Shown piece by piece: positions 25,637 to 34,310 of a stretch of 64,000 bases of DNA. The DNA is from DASXHY01 sp035552155. Its GTDB lineage: Bacteria > Verrucomicrobiota > Verrucomicrobiia > Limisphaerales > DASXHY01. Where the stretch lies: NCBI GenBank assembly GCA_035552155.1, contig DASZLX010000039.1:1-64000 (forward strand), in the 5' to 3' direction. Every line of letters begins with the position of its first letter. Positions within the stretch are counted from its first letter, which is position 1. Below the pieces are notes generated by a model that was not told the DNA's origin, did not search any database, and worked only from the letters and a program-made list of their open reading frames with translations. The position numbers were made by a program, and so were the translations under genes.

Positions 25637-27145
25637 ATGAATTTAGCCGGTGCATTTTCGGAGTCGGTGCAGAAGCATTCCGAGAAAACCGCCCTGTTCT
25701 GGGGCGACACCAAGTATACTTACTCGGAGTTGGGGAGCCGGAGCCTGTTCGTGGCGGGCATTCTTCGCCATCAATTCAACATCTCGCCGGGTGACCGCGT
25801 GGCCTTATGGCTGAAAAACTGTCCGGAATTCATCCCGGCGCTGTTCGGCATTTTGCAAACCGGCGCGGTCGTCGTACCCATCAATAATTTTCTCAAGCCG
25901 GACGAAGTCGCCTACATTTTGAATGACGCGGGCATTGATACCGTCATCACCGATGGCGAACTCAGCGCCCATTCTCATGCATTGAAGGCGAAGCGGCCCA
26001 CCCTCAAATTGTTGAACGCGGAAAATGTCCTCGCCTCATTTCCCACGGCTCCAGAGGGAGTCCGGTTCGAGACGGAGTTGCTGAAAAATCCCACGCGACA
26101 GGAGTCCGATCTCGCGGTTCTGATTTACACCTCCGGAACCACCGGCCGGCCCAAAGGCGCGATGCTTTCCCACGGGAATCTCCTGCACAACGTCAACAGT
26201 TGCCGGCTGGTTCTTCACACCGTACAGGAAGACCGTTTCGCGGTGTTGCTGCCGATGTTTCACAGCTACATGCTCACCGTCGGCATCCTGCTGCCGCTGC
26301 TCGTGGGCGGCTCGATTGTCATTGTGAAATCGCTGCACCCGCCGCGCAATCTCATCCAGGAAATTTTCACCAAACGACCCACCATCCTGCCGGCGTTCCC
26401 GCAATTTTATCGCAGCCTCGTCAACGCCGAACTCCCGGGAAAACTGCCGTTGCGCATCTGCATCAGCGGCTCCGCGCCTTTGCCGGAACAAATACTGCGC
26501 GAATTCGAGTCCAAATTCCGCATTCCTCTCATCGAAGGCTACGGCCTCAGCGAGGCGAGCCCGGTCGTGGCAAAAAATCCGCTCGATGGCACCCACAAAC
26601 CCGGCTCCATCGGCTTGCCGGTTGCCAATGTGGAAATGAGCGTCCAGGACGACAACGGCAACCTGCTGGAAGCAAATACGGTCGGAGAAATTTGCGTGCG
26701 CGGCGGCAATGTGATGATGGGTTACTGGAACCAGGTCGAAGAAACCGCGAAAGCGTTTCGCCATGACTGGCTGTTGACCGGGGACGTGGGCTACCGCGAC
26801 GCCGACGGCTATTACTACATCACCGATCGCAAGAAGGACATGCTGTTGGTCAATGGCAATAACGTGTATCCGCGCGAAATCGAAGAAGTGATCTACCAAT
26901 TCCCGAACGTGAAGGAAGCGGCCGTCGTCGGCCAGTCGGACGCGCGGCGCGGCGAGCATCCGGTCGCTTTCGTGGTGCCGACCGACGGTGCGAGCGTGGA
27001 TGAAAACGCGCTGCTGAAATTTATTCGCGAAAAACTGGCGGACTACAAAGTGCCGCGCCAGGTGATTATTTCCCCCGCCCTGCCCCGCAACGCCACCGGC
27101 AAGATTCTGAAAACGGAGCTACGGAAACAATTGGGCGCGAAATAG
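25637..27145 (+). CDS. AMP-dependent acyl-CoA synthetase/ligase
   Basis: About 502 residues from ATG 25637 (TTG 25628 is an alternative). The ANL-superfamily AMP-binding P-loop is VLIYTSGTTGRPKGAMLSH at about 161-179. Further motifs are the A5 block IEGYGLSEASPVV, the A7 block LLTGDVGYRDADGYYYITDR, the hinge KKDMLLVNGNNVYPREIEE and the catalytic Lys in PRNATGKILKTELRKQ. It activates a carboxylic acid, probably a fatty acid, with ATP and CoA. The length and motif set resemble FadD/long-chain CoA ligases, but the chain length preference is unknown. Confidence 0.93.
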   Translation: MNLAGAFSESVQKHSEKTALFWGDTKYTYSELGSRSLFVAGILRHQFNISPGDRVALWLKNCPEFIPALFGILQTGAVVVPINNFLKPDEVAYILNDAGIDTVITDGELSAHSHALKAKRPTLKLLNAENVLASFPTAPEGVRFETELLKNPTRQESDLAVLIYTSGTTGRPKGAMLSHGNLLHNVNSCRLVLHTVQEDRFAVLLPMFHSYMLTVGILLPLLVGGSIVIVKSLHPPRNLIQEIFTKRPTILPAFPQFYRSLVNAELPGKLPLRICISGSAPLPEQILREFESKFRIPLIEGYGLSEASPVVAKNPLDGTHKPGSIGLPVANVEMSVQDDNGNLLEANTVGEICVRGGNVMMGYWNQVEETAKAFRHDWLLTGDVGYRDADGYYYITDRKKDMLLVNGNNVYPREIEEVIYQFPNVKEAAVVGQSDARRGEHPVAFVVPTDGASVDENALLKFIREKLADYKVPRQVIISPALPRNATGKILKTELRKQLGAK

Positions 27146-27263
27146 CGTCGAGCGCTTGCCTGCGCGCAACAGCGTCTTGGAATGCGGTGGCCCTCCACCG
27201 CTTTGGGAGAGTCAAATCGCGGAACCAGCGCGCCGGGAAAACCTCATACATCCAAATCATTCC

Positions 27264-27710
27264 ATGAACCCAATAGACGGTTATTTTTTGATCAAACCGG
27301 AAGACCTCGCCTGGCGGCCGTCCAACCTGATGAAAATCCCGAACGCGGATTTTCTCGAGCGGACGAAAAGCGAAATTTTGGGCGCCCGGCTTTGGCGGCT
27401 TCCACCCCAAAGCGCGAATACGCTTCATCGGCACAATCGCGCTGAGGAATTTTATTTTGTCGTCGAAGGAACCGGACGCATCCGCATCGACGATCAAACC
27501 CTGACCGTGCCGCAATACGGCGGCGTGCTCGTCGGCCCGCAAAGATTACGCCAGGTATTCAATGACACTGATGCCGAAGTCCTTTGGCTTATCGTCGGGG
27601 CGCCGGAGAACGAATTTGAAGGCGCCCACGAAGACTTTTTGAAAATCATTTACCCGGTGGATCCCCGGCAGTTGCCAAAAGAATTGAATGGCGTCACCTG
27701 GCCGCCTTGA
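27264..27710 (+). CDS. cupin-domain protein
   Basis: About 148 residues from ATG 27264 (MNPIDGYFLIKPEDLAWRPS). Cupin motif 1 is seen in TLHRHNRAEEFYFVVEGTGRIRIDD (H..H......E with G), and motif 2 in PQYGGVLVGPQRLRQVFNDTD, where the usual His is replaced. The metal site may therefore be partial. Cupins cover isomerases, dioxygenases and sugar epimerases; function cannot be assigned. The open frame extends upstream to 27156, but that stretch encodes a dispersed repeat (ECGGPPPLWES) and is not part of the gene. Confidence 0.82.
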   Translation: MNPIDGYFLIKPEDLAWRPSNLMKIPNADFLERTKSEILGARLWRLPPQSANTLHRHNRAEEFYFVVEGTGRIRIDDQTLTVPQYGGVLVGPQRLRQVFNDTDAEVLWLIVGAPENEFEGAHEDFLKIIYPVDPRQLPKELNGVTWPP

Positions 27711-27741
27711 CGCGGAACTATTAAATCCATCGCGAACAAAC

Positions 27742-27770
27742 AAAAAAGGCGTCCTTGCGGACGCCTTTCG
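27742..27770. terminator. bidirectional intrinsic terminator between cupin gene and tsf
   Basis: Stem AAAGGCGTCC-TTGC-GGACGCCTTT with A6 on the left flank. It serves tsf (minus) and the convergent cupin gene. Confidence 0.88.
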
Positions 27771-27789
27771 TGTAAATAGATTCTGAGGC

Positions 27790-28632
27790 TTAAATCGTTT
27801 CGCCCACCTGGAAGCGAACGAAACGGCGGATGGTGATTTCGTCGCCGAGTTGCTTGCCCACTTGCGCGACGTGTTCTTTCACGCTGATTTCGGAATTTTT
27901 CTTCACGAAACCCTGCTCGAGCAGGCAGCAGGTCTGGTAAAACTTGTCCAACATGCCAGCAACAATTTTTTCAATCGCCTGGGCCGGCTTGCCTTTCAAA
28001 CGGTCGGATTGCACGGCAATCTCGCGCTCCTTGGCGACGACCTCAGGCGGCACCTGGTCGCGGGAAACCGCGTTCGGATGCCCAGCCGCGATTTGCAGCG
28101 TGATGTCTTTCACCAACTGCTTGAATTCCTCGCTGCCCACGGTGCCTTCCTTGCCCGCGCCGACTTCCACGAGCACGCCCACTTTTCCGCCAGTGTGAAT
28201 ATAACCGGCAATCAGTCCGTTGCCGCTCACTTCCATGCGCGAATGACGGGCGATCTTGATGTTCTCGCGAATCTTCGCGACCTGATCAACGCGTTCAGCT
28301 TCGAAATCCGCGTTCGGATTGGACGCAAGCCGTTCCGCCACGCTGTCCACCCACGCGCGAAAAGCCTCGTTGCGCGCCACAAAATCCGTCTGGCAGTTCA
28401 CTTCCACCAACACGCCCTGGCGTCCGTTGGGAGAAATGTATCGCGCGATCAAACCCTCGCGCGCTTCCTTCGCGCCCTTGTTCGTGGCCGTCGCGGCGCC
28501 CTTTTTGCGCAGAGTCGTCATCGCGGCATCCATGTCACCATTGGCATCCGCCAGCGCCTTCTTGCAGTCCATCATGCCCGCGCCGCTCATTTCGCGGAGC
28601 TTGGCAACCATTGCAGCAGTAATTTCAGCCAT
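27790..28632 (-). CDS. tsf: translation elongation factor Ts
   Basis: A 280-residue EF-Ts. The N-terminal UBA-like domain MAEITAAMVAKLREMSGAGMMDCKKAL is followed by GMMDCKKALADANGDMDAA and the EF-Tu-contacting TDF motif in VEVNCQTDFVARNEAF. The core domain has IAAGHPNAVSRDQVPPE, and the end reads EISVKEHVAQVGKQLG...IRRFVRFQVGE. It recycles EF-Tu by exchanging GDP for GTP. It lies downstream of rpsB in the usual rpsB-tsf order with a 121-nt gap. Confidence 0.98.
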   Translation of the reverse strand: MAEITAAMVAKLREMSGAGMMDCKKALADANGDMDAAMTTLRKKGAATATNKGAKEAREGLIARYISPNGRQGVLVEVNCQTDFVARNEAFRAWVDSVAERLASNPNADFEAERVDQVAKIRENIKIARHSRMEVSGNGLIAGYIHTGGKVGVLVEVGAGKEGTVGSEEFKQLVKDITLQIAAGHPNAVSRDQVPPEVVAKEREIAVQSDRLKGKPAQAIEKIVAGMLDKFYQTCCLLEQGFVKKNSEISVKEHVAQVGKQLGDEITIRRFVRFQVGETI

Positions 28633-28660
28633 AAATCAGTCCAAAGTTATCAGTTGAGAA

Positions 28661-28745
28661 TTGAGTGAATGGATTGTTGGATTCCTGAATTGATGGATTG
28701 GTGAATCCTCATCACAAATCCATCCATCCACCCATCCATTCATCC
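28661..28745. repeat. TGGATTG-type low-complexity repeat between rpsB and tsf
   Basis: GAATGGATTGTTGGATTCCT, then AATTGATGGATTGGTGAATC and the complementary-looking AATCCATCCATCCACCCATC. A related copy at 63705-63745 lies inside a coding sequence. Confidence 0.65.
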
Positions 28746-28753
28746 GCCCTTCT

Positions 28754-29566
28754 TTATTCCGGCGAGCTTTCCGGAGTCGTGGGATCATCACCGGCCGCGA
28801 CTTCCACGGCCTGCGCGGAATCAAATTTCTCAGTCGCTTCAGTTGATTCCTCGCCCTGCCGGCGGCGGCCATATTTGGCCTCATACTCGCCGCGAGCCTG
28901 GGTAATCACCGAACCGATGGTCGCCAAAATCATCCGCACGGAACGGATGGCGTCGTCATTGCCCGCGATGGGATAATCGACGAGGTCGGGGTCGCAATTG
29001 GTATCCACGATCGCCACAACCGGGATCTTGAGCTTGCGCGCTTCCGCCACGGCGTTGTGCTCGCGCTTGATATCCACCACGAACATGGCGCCCGGATATT
29101 TGTCCATCGCGCGGATGCCGTCGAAATACTTCACCTGGCGGGCAGCCTCGCGGCGAATCATCGATTGCTCCTGTTTGACGTAATTATTGATGGAGCCGTC
29201 GGCTTCCATCTTTTCAATCTGCTTCATCCGGGCGATGGAGCGCTTGATGGTCTGAAAATTGGTCAACGTGCCGCCGAGCCAGCGTTCCGTCACATAAAAT
29301 TGTCCGCTTTCCTTCGCGGTTTCCTTGATCGCCTGCTGGGCCTGTTTCTTGGTGCCCACGAAGAGCACGCGCTGGCCCTTGCCAACGGTGGCCGCGAGAA
29401 AATCGCACGCTGCTTCGAGCTGGCCGAGCGTCTTGCTCAGGTCGATGATATGGATGCCATTGCGAGCATCGAAGATAAACGGCTTCATCTTGGGATTCCA
29501 CCGTTTGGTCTGGTGGCCGAAATGAACGCCCGACTCCAACAATTCCTTTACGCCAATACTAATCAC
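28754..29566 (-). CDS. rpsB: 30S ribosomal protein S2
   Basis: A 270-residue S2. The start MISIGVKELLESGVHFGHQTKRWNPKMKPFI is typical, followed by RNGIHIIDLSKT, FVGTKKQAQQAI and ERWLGGTLTNFQTIKRSI. DTNCDPDLVDYPIAGNDDAIRSV closes the family core. The last 40 residues are an acidic extension (GEESTEATEKFDSAQAVEVAAGDD), a common variation. It is the first gene of the rpsB-tsf unit. Confidence 0.98.
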   Translation of the reverse strand: MISIGVKELLESGVHFGHQTKRWNPKMKPFIFDARNGIHIIDLSKTLGQLEAACDFLAATVGKGQRVLFVGTKKQAQQAIKETAKESGQFYVTERWLGGTLTNFQTIKRSIARMKQIEKMEADGSINNYVKQEQSMIRREAARQVKYFDGIRAMDKYPGAMFVVDIKREHNAVAEARKLKIPVVAIVDTNCDPDLVDYPIAGNDDAIRSVRMILATIGSVITQARGEYEAKYGRRRQGEESTEATEKFDSAQAVEVAAGDDPTTPESSPE

Positions 29567-30711
29567 AATTTTTTCCTTTGGTTGAGACTCCGACTGTAGC
29601 GGCGGTCTATGACCGCCGGACTAACCAGAGCATCCCGCGGAACACGGGATTGTTTTCGATGTTATTTTAGCCCCCTGCCCTCACACGAGCGCAGGAATTT
29701 GAGGCCGTTTCCCTCTTCCGGCATCGCCGGAAAGGCCCAACAAACTAGCAAAGAACCGGTTGAAGGCAACTGCTATTTCGAGGTACTTTTCGACGCGACG
29801 TGGGCGCAACTTGGCACCCGCGCCGGAGCGCGGGCTTCAGCCCGCTTCAGCATGGCGGCGAAAGCAAAATTTCGGAATATTTTGAGGCTTTTCTTAACAA
29901 GAACGTTGAAGCGGCGTAAACGCCGCGCTCCAAAATGGCGCCCGTTCGGCGTGAGTGTGAGCGAAATTGCGCCCGCGCTTTTTAGCGGGGTGTGAGGGTG
30001 CGATTATGAGTGGGCGAGGCGGGATGTTTGTTTTTTTATCCCGAAGGAGACCTCGGCAAAACCCGGAGCGCCGACTTGTAGTCGACTTACCGCCCGAAAA
30101 ACCACACGTTTAATTTGTCCGAGCGCTGAAACAACTTCTCCTTCTCCCCCAAGGAGAAGGCCGGGATGAGGGGGAACGAAACCTATTAAATCATTACCGG
30201 GCAGTAGTCCGGCGATTTATGAATATTATTCATTCAAGCTTCAAATTCTCCACTTTCGCATTTGACACCCGTGCTATAAACAAAACAGCAAAAGGAGGGA
30301 AGAAAAGGACAAATGGACATGGCACCGAAGCAATTGAAATTCATGGCGATGCTCTCCGTGCCGGCAGAACAATCCCACCCGCATTCCACAACCACCGAGT
30401 ATCTGATTTCAAGCGCCATTCAACCCTATTCAAGGCTATTCGGGGGGATGGAGGCACCTCGGCAGGCCCCGTCTGCTCAGACGAACCCCGTTCCAATTTC
30501 AATCCCGCTCCATCCATCAATGCATTACCCCGATTCCAATTTATTCGCCCGAAAAAACGAACCCATTTGGGACGGATTTGAGCCCTTGGACCCGTGCCCT
30601 GGGTCTCGGTCGTGCCCGATCGTGCCACATCGTGGTGGGGGGTGTGCCAGGCCCGGACCTGTCCCCCGATGGCTGCTTGTCAAAGCCCGGTGGGTCCATT
30701 ACTTTCTCACC
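29567..30711. other. 1.1-kb region without a convincing gene, rich in palindromes
   Basis: It contains REP-like units: GTAGCGGCGGTCTATGACCG (near 29595), GGAGCGCGGGCTTCAGCCCG (29826), GGCGTAAACGCCGCGCTCC (29913) and CTCCTTCTCCCCCAAGGAGA (30139). AAAGGAGG followed by ATG 30313 opens a frame that runs into the protease gene, but its composition does not look coding. From 30587 to 30697, TGGACCC and GGGTCCA bracket about 110 nt with further short complementarities. It could be a leader RNA, but no family is recognisable. Confidence 0.45.
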
Positions 30712-31695
30712 ATGCTGCGAAAGTTTGTTACTTTGTCCACGCTCGCATTGTGCGTGAACGCCAGGGCGGTGCAGGCGGATATGGTCCAATTAAAGGATAA
30801 TGCCGCCGTCGTCGGAAAAATCCTCACTGAAAAACACGACGCGGTCGTGATCGACATCGGCTATACCGTCCTGGTCATCCCGCGCAGTGACATTGAGAAA
30901 ATCGCCCGGGGCGATGCCGCCGTCGCCGCCCGAACCGCCAGCTCTTCCAAGACCGACGCCAAACCCGCCGCCGAACTGAAGCCGGGCTTCTACTCCGCCA
31001 ACGGCCGGGCCATGCCTGAAAAGAGCGTGCGCGAACTGGTCAATCAAATCGGCGAAGCCGTCGTCCAGGTGCGCACGCCGAGCGGCCTCGGTTCCGGTTT
31101 TATCATTAACCAGGATGGCTACCTCGTGACCAATTTCCACGTGATCGAGGGCGAGACCCAAATCTCGGTGGCTGTTTATCATCAGCGTGATGGCCAGCTC
31201 GAACCCCGGGTTTACAAACAGGTTCGCATCGTCGCGATCAACAAGTTTCAAGACATGGCGCTGTTAAAAATCGACGACAAGGACGCGCCGAAATTCAAGT
31301 ATGTCGTGCTGGGCAGCTCGGACAACCTCGCGGTCGGTGAAAGTGTTTTCGCCATTGGCAGTCCGCTCGGCCTGGAACGCACCGTCACCGAGGGAATTCT
31401 CAGCACCAAAACGCGCGAGCTGGAGGGCGAGCTTTACCTGCAAACCACTGCCCAGATCAACCCCGGCAACAGCGGCGGGCCCTTGTTCAATATGGCGGGC
31501 GAAGTGGTCGGCATCACCAATATGAAAATTACCTTTGGTGAAGGGCTGGGTTTCGCCATCCCGATCGAAGGCGTGAAATTCTTTTTGGATCATCGCGACG
31601 CCTATGCCTATTCCAATGACAATCCGAGCAACCCCTACCGGTATCTCGAGCCGCCCAGCCGCACTCATCACAACACGGTGGACGAAAATAATTAA
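30712..31695 (+). CDS. exported trypsin-like serine protease (DegP/HtrA-type catalytic domain)
   Basis: About 328 residues from ATG 30712, chosen because it opens a signal peptide (MLRKFVTLSTLALCVNARAVQA). A short N-terminal region is followed by a chymotrypsin-fold S1C domain. The catalytic residues are H143 (TNFHVIEG), D181 (FQDMALLKI) and S254 (INPGNSGGPLFN). Other HtrA marks are GSGFIINQDGYLVTN and AIGSPLGLERTVTEGI. No PDZ domain follows, unlike most DegP proteins; the C-terminus ends in about 40 polar residues. It is probably a periplasmic protease, next to and perhaps co-transcribed with the secreted-protein gene 40 nt downstream. Confidence 0.92.
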   Translation: MLRKFVTLSTLALCVNARAVQADMVQLKDNAAVVGKILTEKHDAVVIDIGYTVLVIPRSDIEKIARGDAAVAARTASSSKTDAKPAAELKPGFYSANGRAMPEKSVRELVNQIGEAVVQVRTPSGLGSGFIINQDGYLVTNFHVIEGETQISVAVYHQRDGQLEPRVYKQVRIVAINKFQDMALLKIDDKDAPKFKYVVLGSSDNLAVGESVFAIGSPLGLERTVTEGILSTKTRELEGELYLQTTAQINPGNSGGPLFNMAGEVVGITNMKITFGEGLGFAIPIEGVKFFLDHRDAYAYSNDNPSNPYRYLEPPSRTHHNTVDENN

Positions 31696-31735
31696 GACAT
31701 TTGCGCGTCTGAAAAAACCCTGCAGCCATTCAAAC

Positions 31736-33646
31736 ATGTACACAAAACCCTGGCGGTTTTTCGGCCTTCTGTTTTTCACTTGTCTCACGCTCACCGCCTC
31801 CGCGGCGGTTCCTTCAGTCGAGAAATTGCTCCCGGATGACACGTTGTTCCTGCTGACCACTCCGGATTTTTCGAAATTGCGCGACATTTACCACACCTCG
31901 CCGCAAACGCAGTTCTGGAACGACCCGGCCATGAAGCCGTTCAAAGACAAGTTTCTTTCCAAGCTCGGCGATGACTTCATTCAACCTCTGGAACACGATC
32001 TCGGCATCCATTTCAGCGATTACACGAATCTGCCTCAAGGCCAAATCACCTTCGCGGTGACCCAAAACGGCTGGCCCGCGGCGGAGGGCCAGCATCCGGG
32101 CCTGTTGTTGTTGTTGGACACCAAGGACAAAAGCACCCAGCTCGATAAGAATATCTCGGACCTTCGCAAGAAATGGGTGGACGCCGGCAAGACCCTGCGC
32201 ACGGAGAAAATCCGGAACAATGAATTTGTCGTGCTGCCCATTTCCGACAAGGACATCCCCAAAACCCTCCGGAAATTTTCCGGCTCGGGCCAGGACAGCG
32301 ATTCCGACGACACGACCACCAATGCGCCGAAAAGCGAAATCTATATCGGCCACTTCGAATCGTTGCTAATTGTGGGAACGGAGGCCAAGCCGATCGAAAA
32401 AATTCTCGTCCATCTGACCGGCGGTGAAATGCCCTCGCTCGGCGAAGTCGCAGCCTACGACGCCAACCGCCTCCTTCTGTTTCGCGATTCCCCCTTCTAC
32501 GGCTGGGCGAACACCAAGTCGTTGATTGATTTGCTGACTCACAAGCCGGCCGGGGACGACCAGGACCCGATGGCCATGTTCAATCCCTCCAAAATTCTGG
32601 CTGCGCTGGGATTCAGCAGTCTTAAGACACTTGCTTTCAGCATCCAGATGGGCAATGACGGCTCCACCGCGCAGTTTTTTGCGAGCATGCCCTCCTCCAG
32701 CCGCCAGGGACTCTTTTCGGTTCTCCCCGGAGCCGTCAAGGACGCCGGCCCGCCTCCATTTGTCCCCGCCGACGTCGAGAAATTTCAACGCTGGCGCATC
32801 GACGGACAAAAAACCTGGGCCGCGTTGCAGAAGGCGTTGAACGACATTTCGCCGCAGGCCAAAGAGGGAATTAATTTCGCCATCGAAACCGCCAATGCCG
32901 CCGCCAAACAAAAAGATCCGGATTTCGACATGGACAAGAATTTTTTTGGCAACCTCGGCGATGACATCATCACCTATCAGAAATCGCCGACCGGTAACAG
33001 CCTCGCGGACCTGAGCTCCGCGCCTTCGCTGTTCCTGCTGGGCTCGCCCAATCCCGACCAGCTTGTCTCCGCGTTCAAGTACATTTTGGTGCTCGTCAAC
33101 CAGCAAAGCGCCACGCCGAAGGAACGCGAATTTCTCGGTCGCAAAATTTATTCCGTGGAACTCAGTCCGGCGATGGCCGGCCCGGGACTCGGCGACAAAC
33201 CCGCCAAAACACGCTCGCTGAACTATGTCGCCAGCGCCGGTTACGTCGCCATCAGCACCGACGATTCGATGATCGAAGAATATCTGCGCAGCAGCGATAA
33301 CCAGCAGAAGGCCCTGCGCGAAACACCGGGCCTCACCGATGCCATCGCCAAAGTAGGCGGGTCGAACGCTGGCGTCTTTGGCTACGAAAACCAGGCCCAA
33401 TCAACCCGTGTGGTGTTCGAAGCCCTGCGCAATACCGGCACCAACTCCAGCAGTTCCACCGTGTTCCCGGGCCTCGGCGGCCTGCCCAACGCGGGAACTT
33501 TCAAAGACTTGATGGACTTTTCATTGCTGCCGCCCTTCGACAAAATCTCGAAATACTTCAGCTTCAGCGTCTACACCGCGAGCGCAAACTCGGACGGGTT
33601 AACCTTCAAGATGTTTGCGCCCGTGCCGCCGGGATTGAGGAAGTAG
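31736..33646 (+). CDS. large exported protein, unknown (verrucomicrobial)
   Basis: A 636-residue protein from ATG 31736 with a signal peptide MYTKPWRFFGLLFFTCLTLTASA. The mature chain begins VPSVEKLLPDDTLFLLTTPDFSKLRDIY, an opening seen in DUF3352-like surface proteins of Planctomycetes/Verrucomicrobia (from memory). It contains repeated alpha/beta-like segments and phrases such as YVAISTDDSMIEEYLRSS, but no catalytic motif. It lies 40 nt after the protease gene, so the two probably form an operon, perhaps a periplasmic quality-control pair. Function unknown. Confidence 0.85.
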   Translation: MYTKPWRFFGLLFFTCLTLTASAAVPSVEKLLPDDTLFLLTTPDFSKLRDIYHTSPQTQFWNDPAMKPFKDKFLSKLGDDFIQPLEHDLGIHFSDYTNLPQGQITFAVTQNGWPAAEGQHPGLLLLLDTKDKSTQLDKNISDLRKKWVDAGKTLRTEKIRNNEFVVLPISDKDIPKTLRKFSGSGQDSDSDDTTTNAPKSEIYIGHFESLLIVGTEAKPIEKILVHLTGGEMPSLGEVAAYDANRLLLFRDSPFYGWANTKSLIDLLTHKPAGDDQDPMAMFNPSKILAALGFSSLKTLAFSIQMGNDGSTAQFFASMPSSSRQGLFSVLPGAVKDAGPPPFVPADVEKFQRWRIDGQKTWAALQKALNDISPQAKEGINFAIETANAAAKQKDPDFDMDKNFFGNLGDDIITYQKSPTGNSLADLSSAPSLFLLGSPNPDQLVSAFKYILVLVNQQSATPKEREFLGRKIYSVELSPAMAGPGLGDKPAKTRSLNYVASAGYVAISTDDSMIEEYLRSSDNQQKALRETPGLTDAIAKVGGSNAGVFGYENQAQSTRVVFEALRNTGTNSSSSTVFPGLGGLPNAGTFKDLMDFSLLPPFDKISKYFSFSVYTASANSDGLTFKMFAPVPPGLRK

Positions 33647-33799
33647 TTTGTGAGTTTGTGAGTTGACGAATGAAGCAATGAGCCGCCATTAGCATCGTGG
33701 AAGCCTACGAGCCACTGCCCGTTGAGTTTCGGTTGAGATATGAAATTTAAGAGCCCAGATTGCATTCAGAACCTGGCCGCCAGTGGCCGTGGTTGAGCC

Positions 33800-33806
33800 G
33801 TTAGAC
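33800..33806 (+). other. isolated attC right-core motif upstream of a lone gene
   Basis: GTTAGAC (fits GTTRRRY), with a start codon 7 nt later. GTTTAAC (fits RYYYAAC) begins 5 nt after that gene's stop, at 34263-34269. Confidence 0.4.
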
Positions 33807-33813
33807 TGGCACC

Positions 33814-34257
33814 ATGCGAGTATCCGTCATCTTTTTAGTTTGTTTCGGATTAGTCAGCGGGTGCTCGTCCGATAAGGCCATTGAGAACATTAGGCACAGA
33901 TTGCTCGTTGAGACAGATTACCAAGCATTGCTGACAGCGTCCCGCGTTGTTATGCGGACGCGTGATGAATATAAGCGCGATTCGCGTTGGAAGGAATATG
34001 GGCAAGCTGCTGGAACAGAGGTGTCATTCATCATGCCCAGCGACCCACGATTGCCCGCTCCGATTCGCGCACTTCACGCTGACACAATCATCTGTCAGGA
34101 CGATAGGATGGATATTGGTTTTCAGGTCGCCGGTTATTACAACATGAGCTTTATTGCCTACGCGATTGGGGTTACGAATCAGAGCCGTCGATTGGGAAAT
34201 CTGAGAGACCAGGAATTGACGGATGGGCTTTGGTTTTATGAGCAACTTCGACCTTGA
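33814..34257 (+). CDS. small lipoprotein in a lone cassette-like unit
   Basis: A 147-residue protein with lipoprotein signal MRVSVIFLVCFGLVSGCSSD (lipobox V-S-G-C). The mature part (IENIRHRLLVETDYQALLTASRVVMR) is helical; a second half has IICQDDRMDIGFQVAGYYNMSFIAYAIG. No family recognised. Flanking integron-type half-sites suggest it arrived as a single gene cassette between the exported-protein gene and the FG-GAP gene. Confidence 0.72.
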   Translation: MRVSVIFLVCFGLVSGCSSDKAIENIRHRLLVETDYQALLTASRVVMRTRDEYKRDSRWKEYGQAAGTEVSFIMPSDPRLPAPIRALHADTIICQDDRMDIGFQVAGYYNMSFIAYAIGVTNQSRRLGNLRDQELTDGLWFYEQLRP

Positions 34258-34262
34258 GAGCT

Positions 34263-34269
34263 GTTTAAC
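34263..34269 (+). other. attC left-core motif after the lone lipoprotein gene
   Basis: GTTTAAC followed by AACTC, the form in which many attC sites begin. No right core is seen before the convergent gene, so the site is incomplete here. Confidence 0.35.
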
Positions 34270-34310
34270 AACTCTTAAACCCGTTAATTCTCTAACTCAT
34301 TAACTCGGCC

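Noticed and set aside
27156..27263. Longer cupin protein with start at 27156
   Set aside because: The added stretch contains ECGGPPPLWES, which comes from a dispersed GCGGTGG...CCACCGC repeat rather than the cupin domain.
29609..29995. 128-residue ORF after rpsB
   Set aside because: It runs through several REP-like palindromes and has no recognisable protein features.
30587..30700. SRP or 6S RNA upstream of the protease gene
   Set aside because: Outer ends pair, but neither the SRP loop motif nor a 6S-like size and bubble pattern could be established.
30313..30711. N-terminal extension of the serine protease from ATG 30313
   Set aside because: It would place 133 residues of low-complexity, Pro/Ser/Arg-rich sequence before an intact signal peptide; the signal peptide at 30712 is the natural start.
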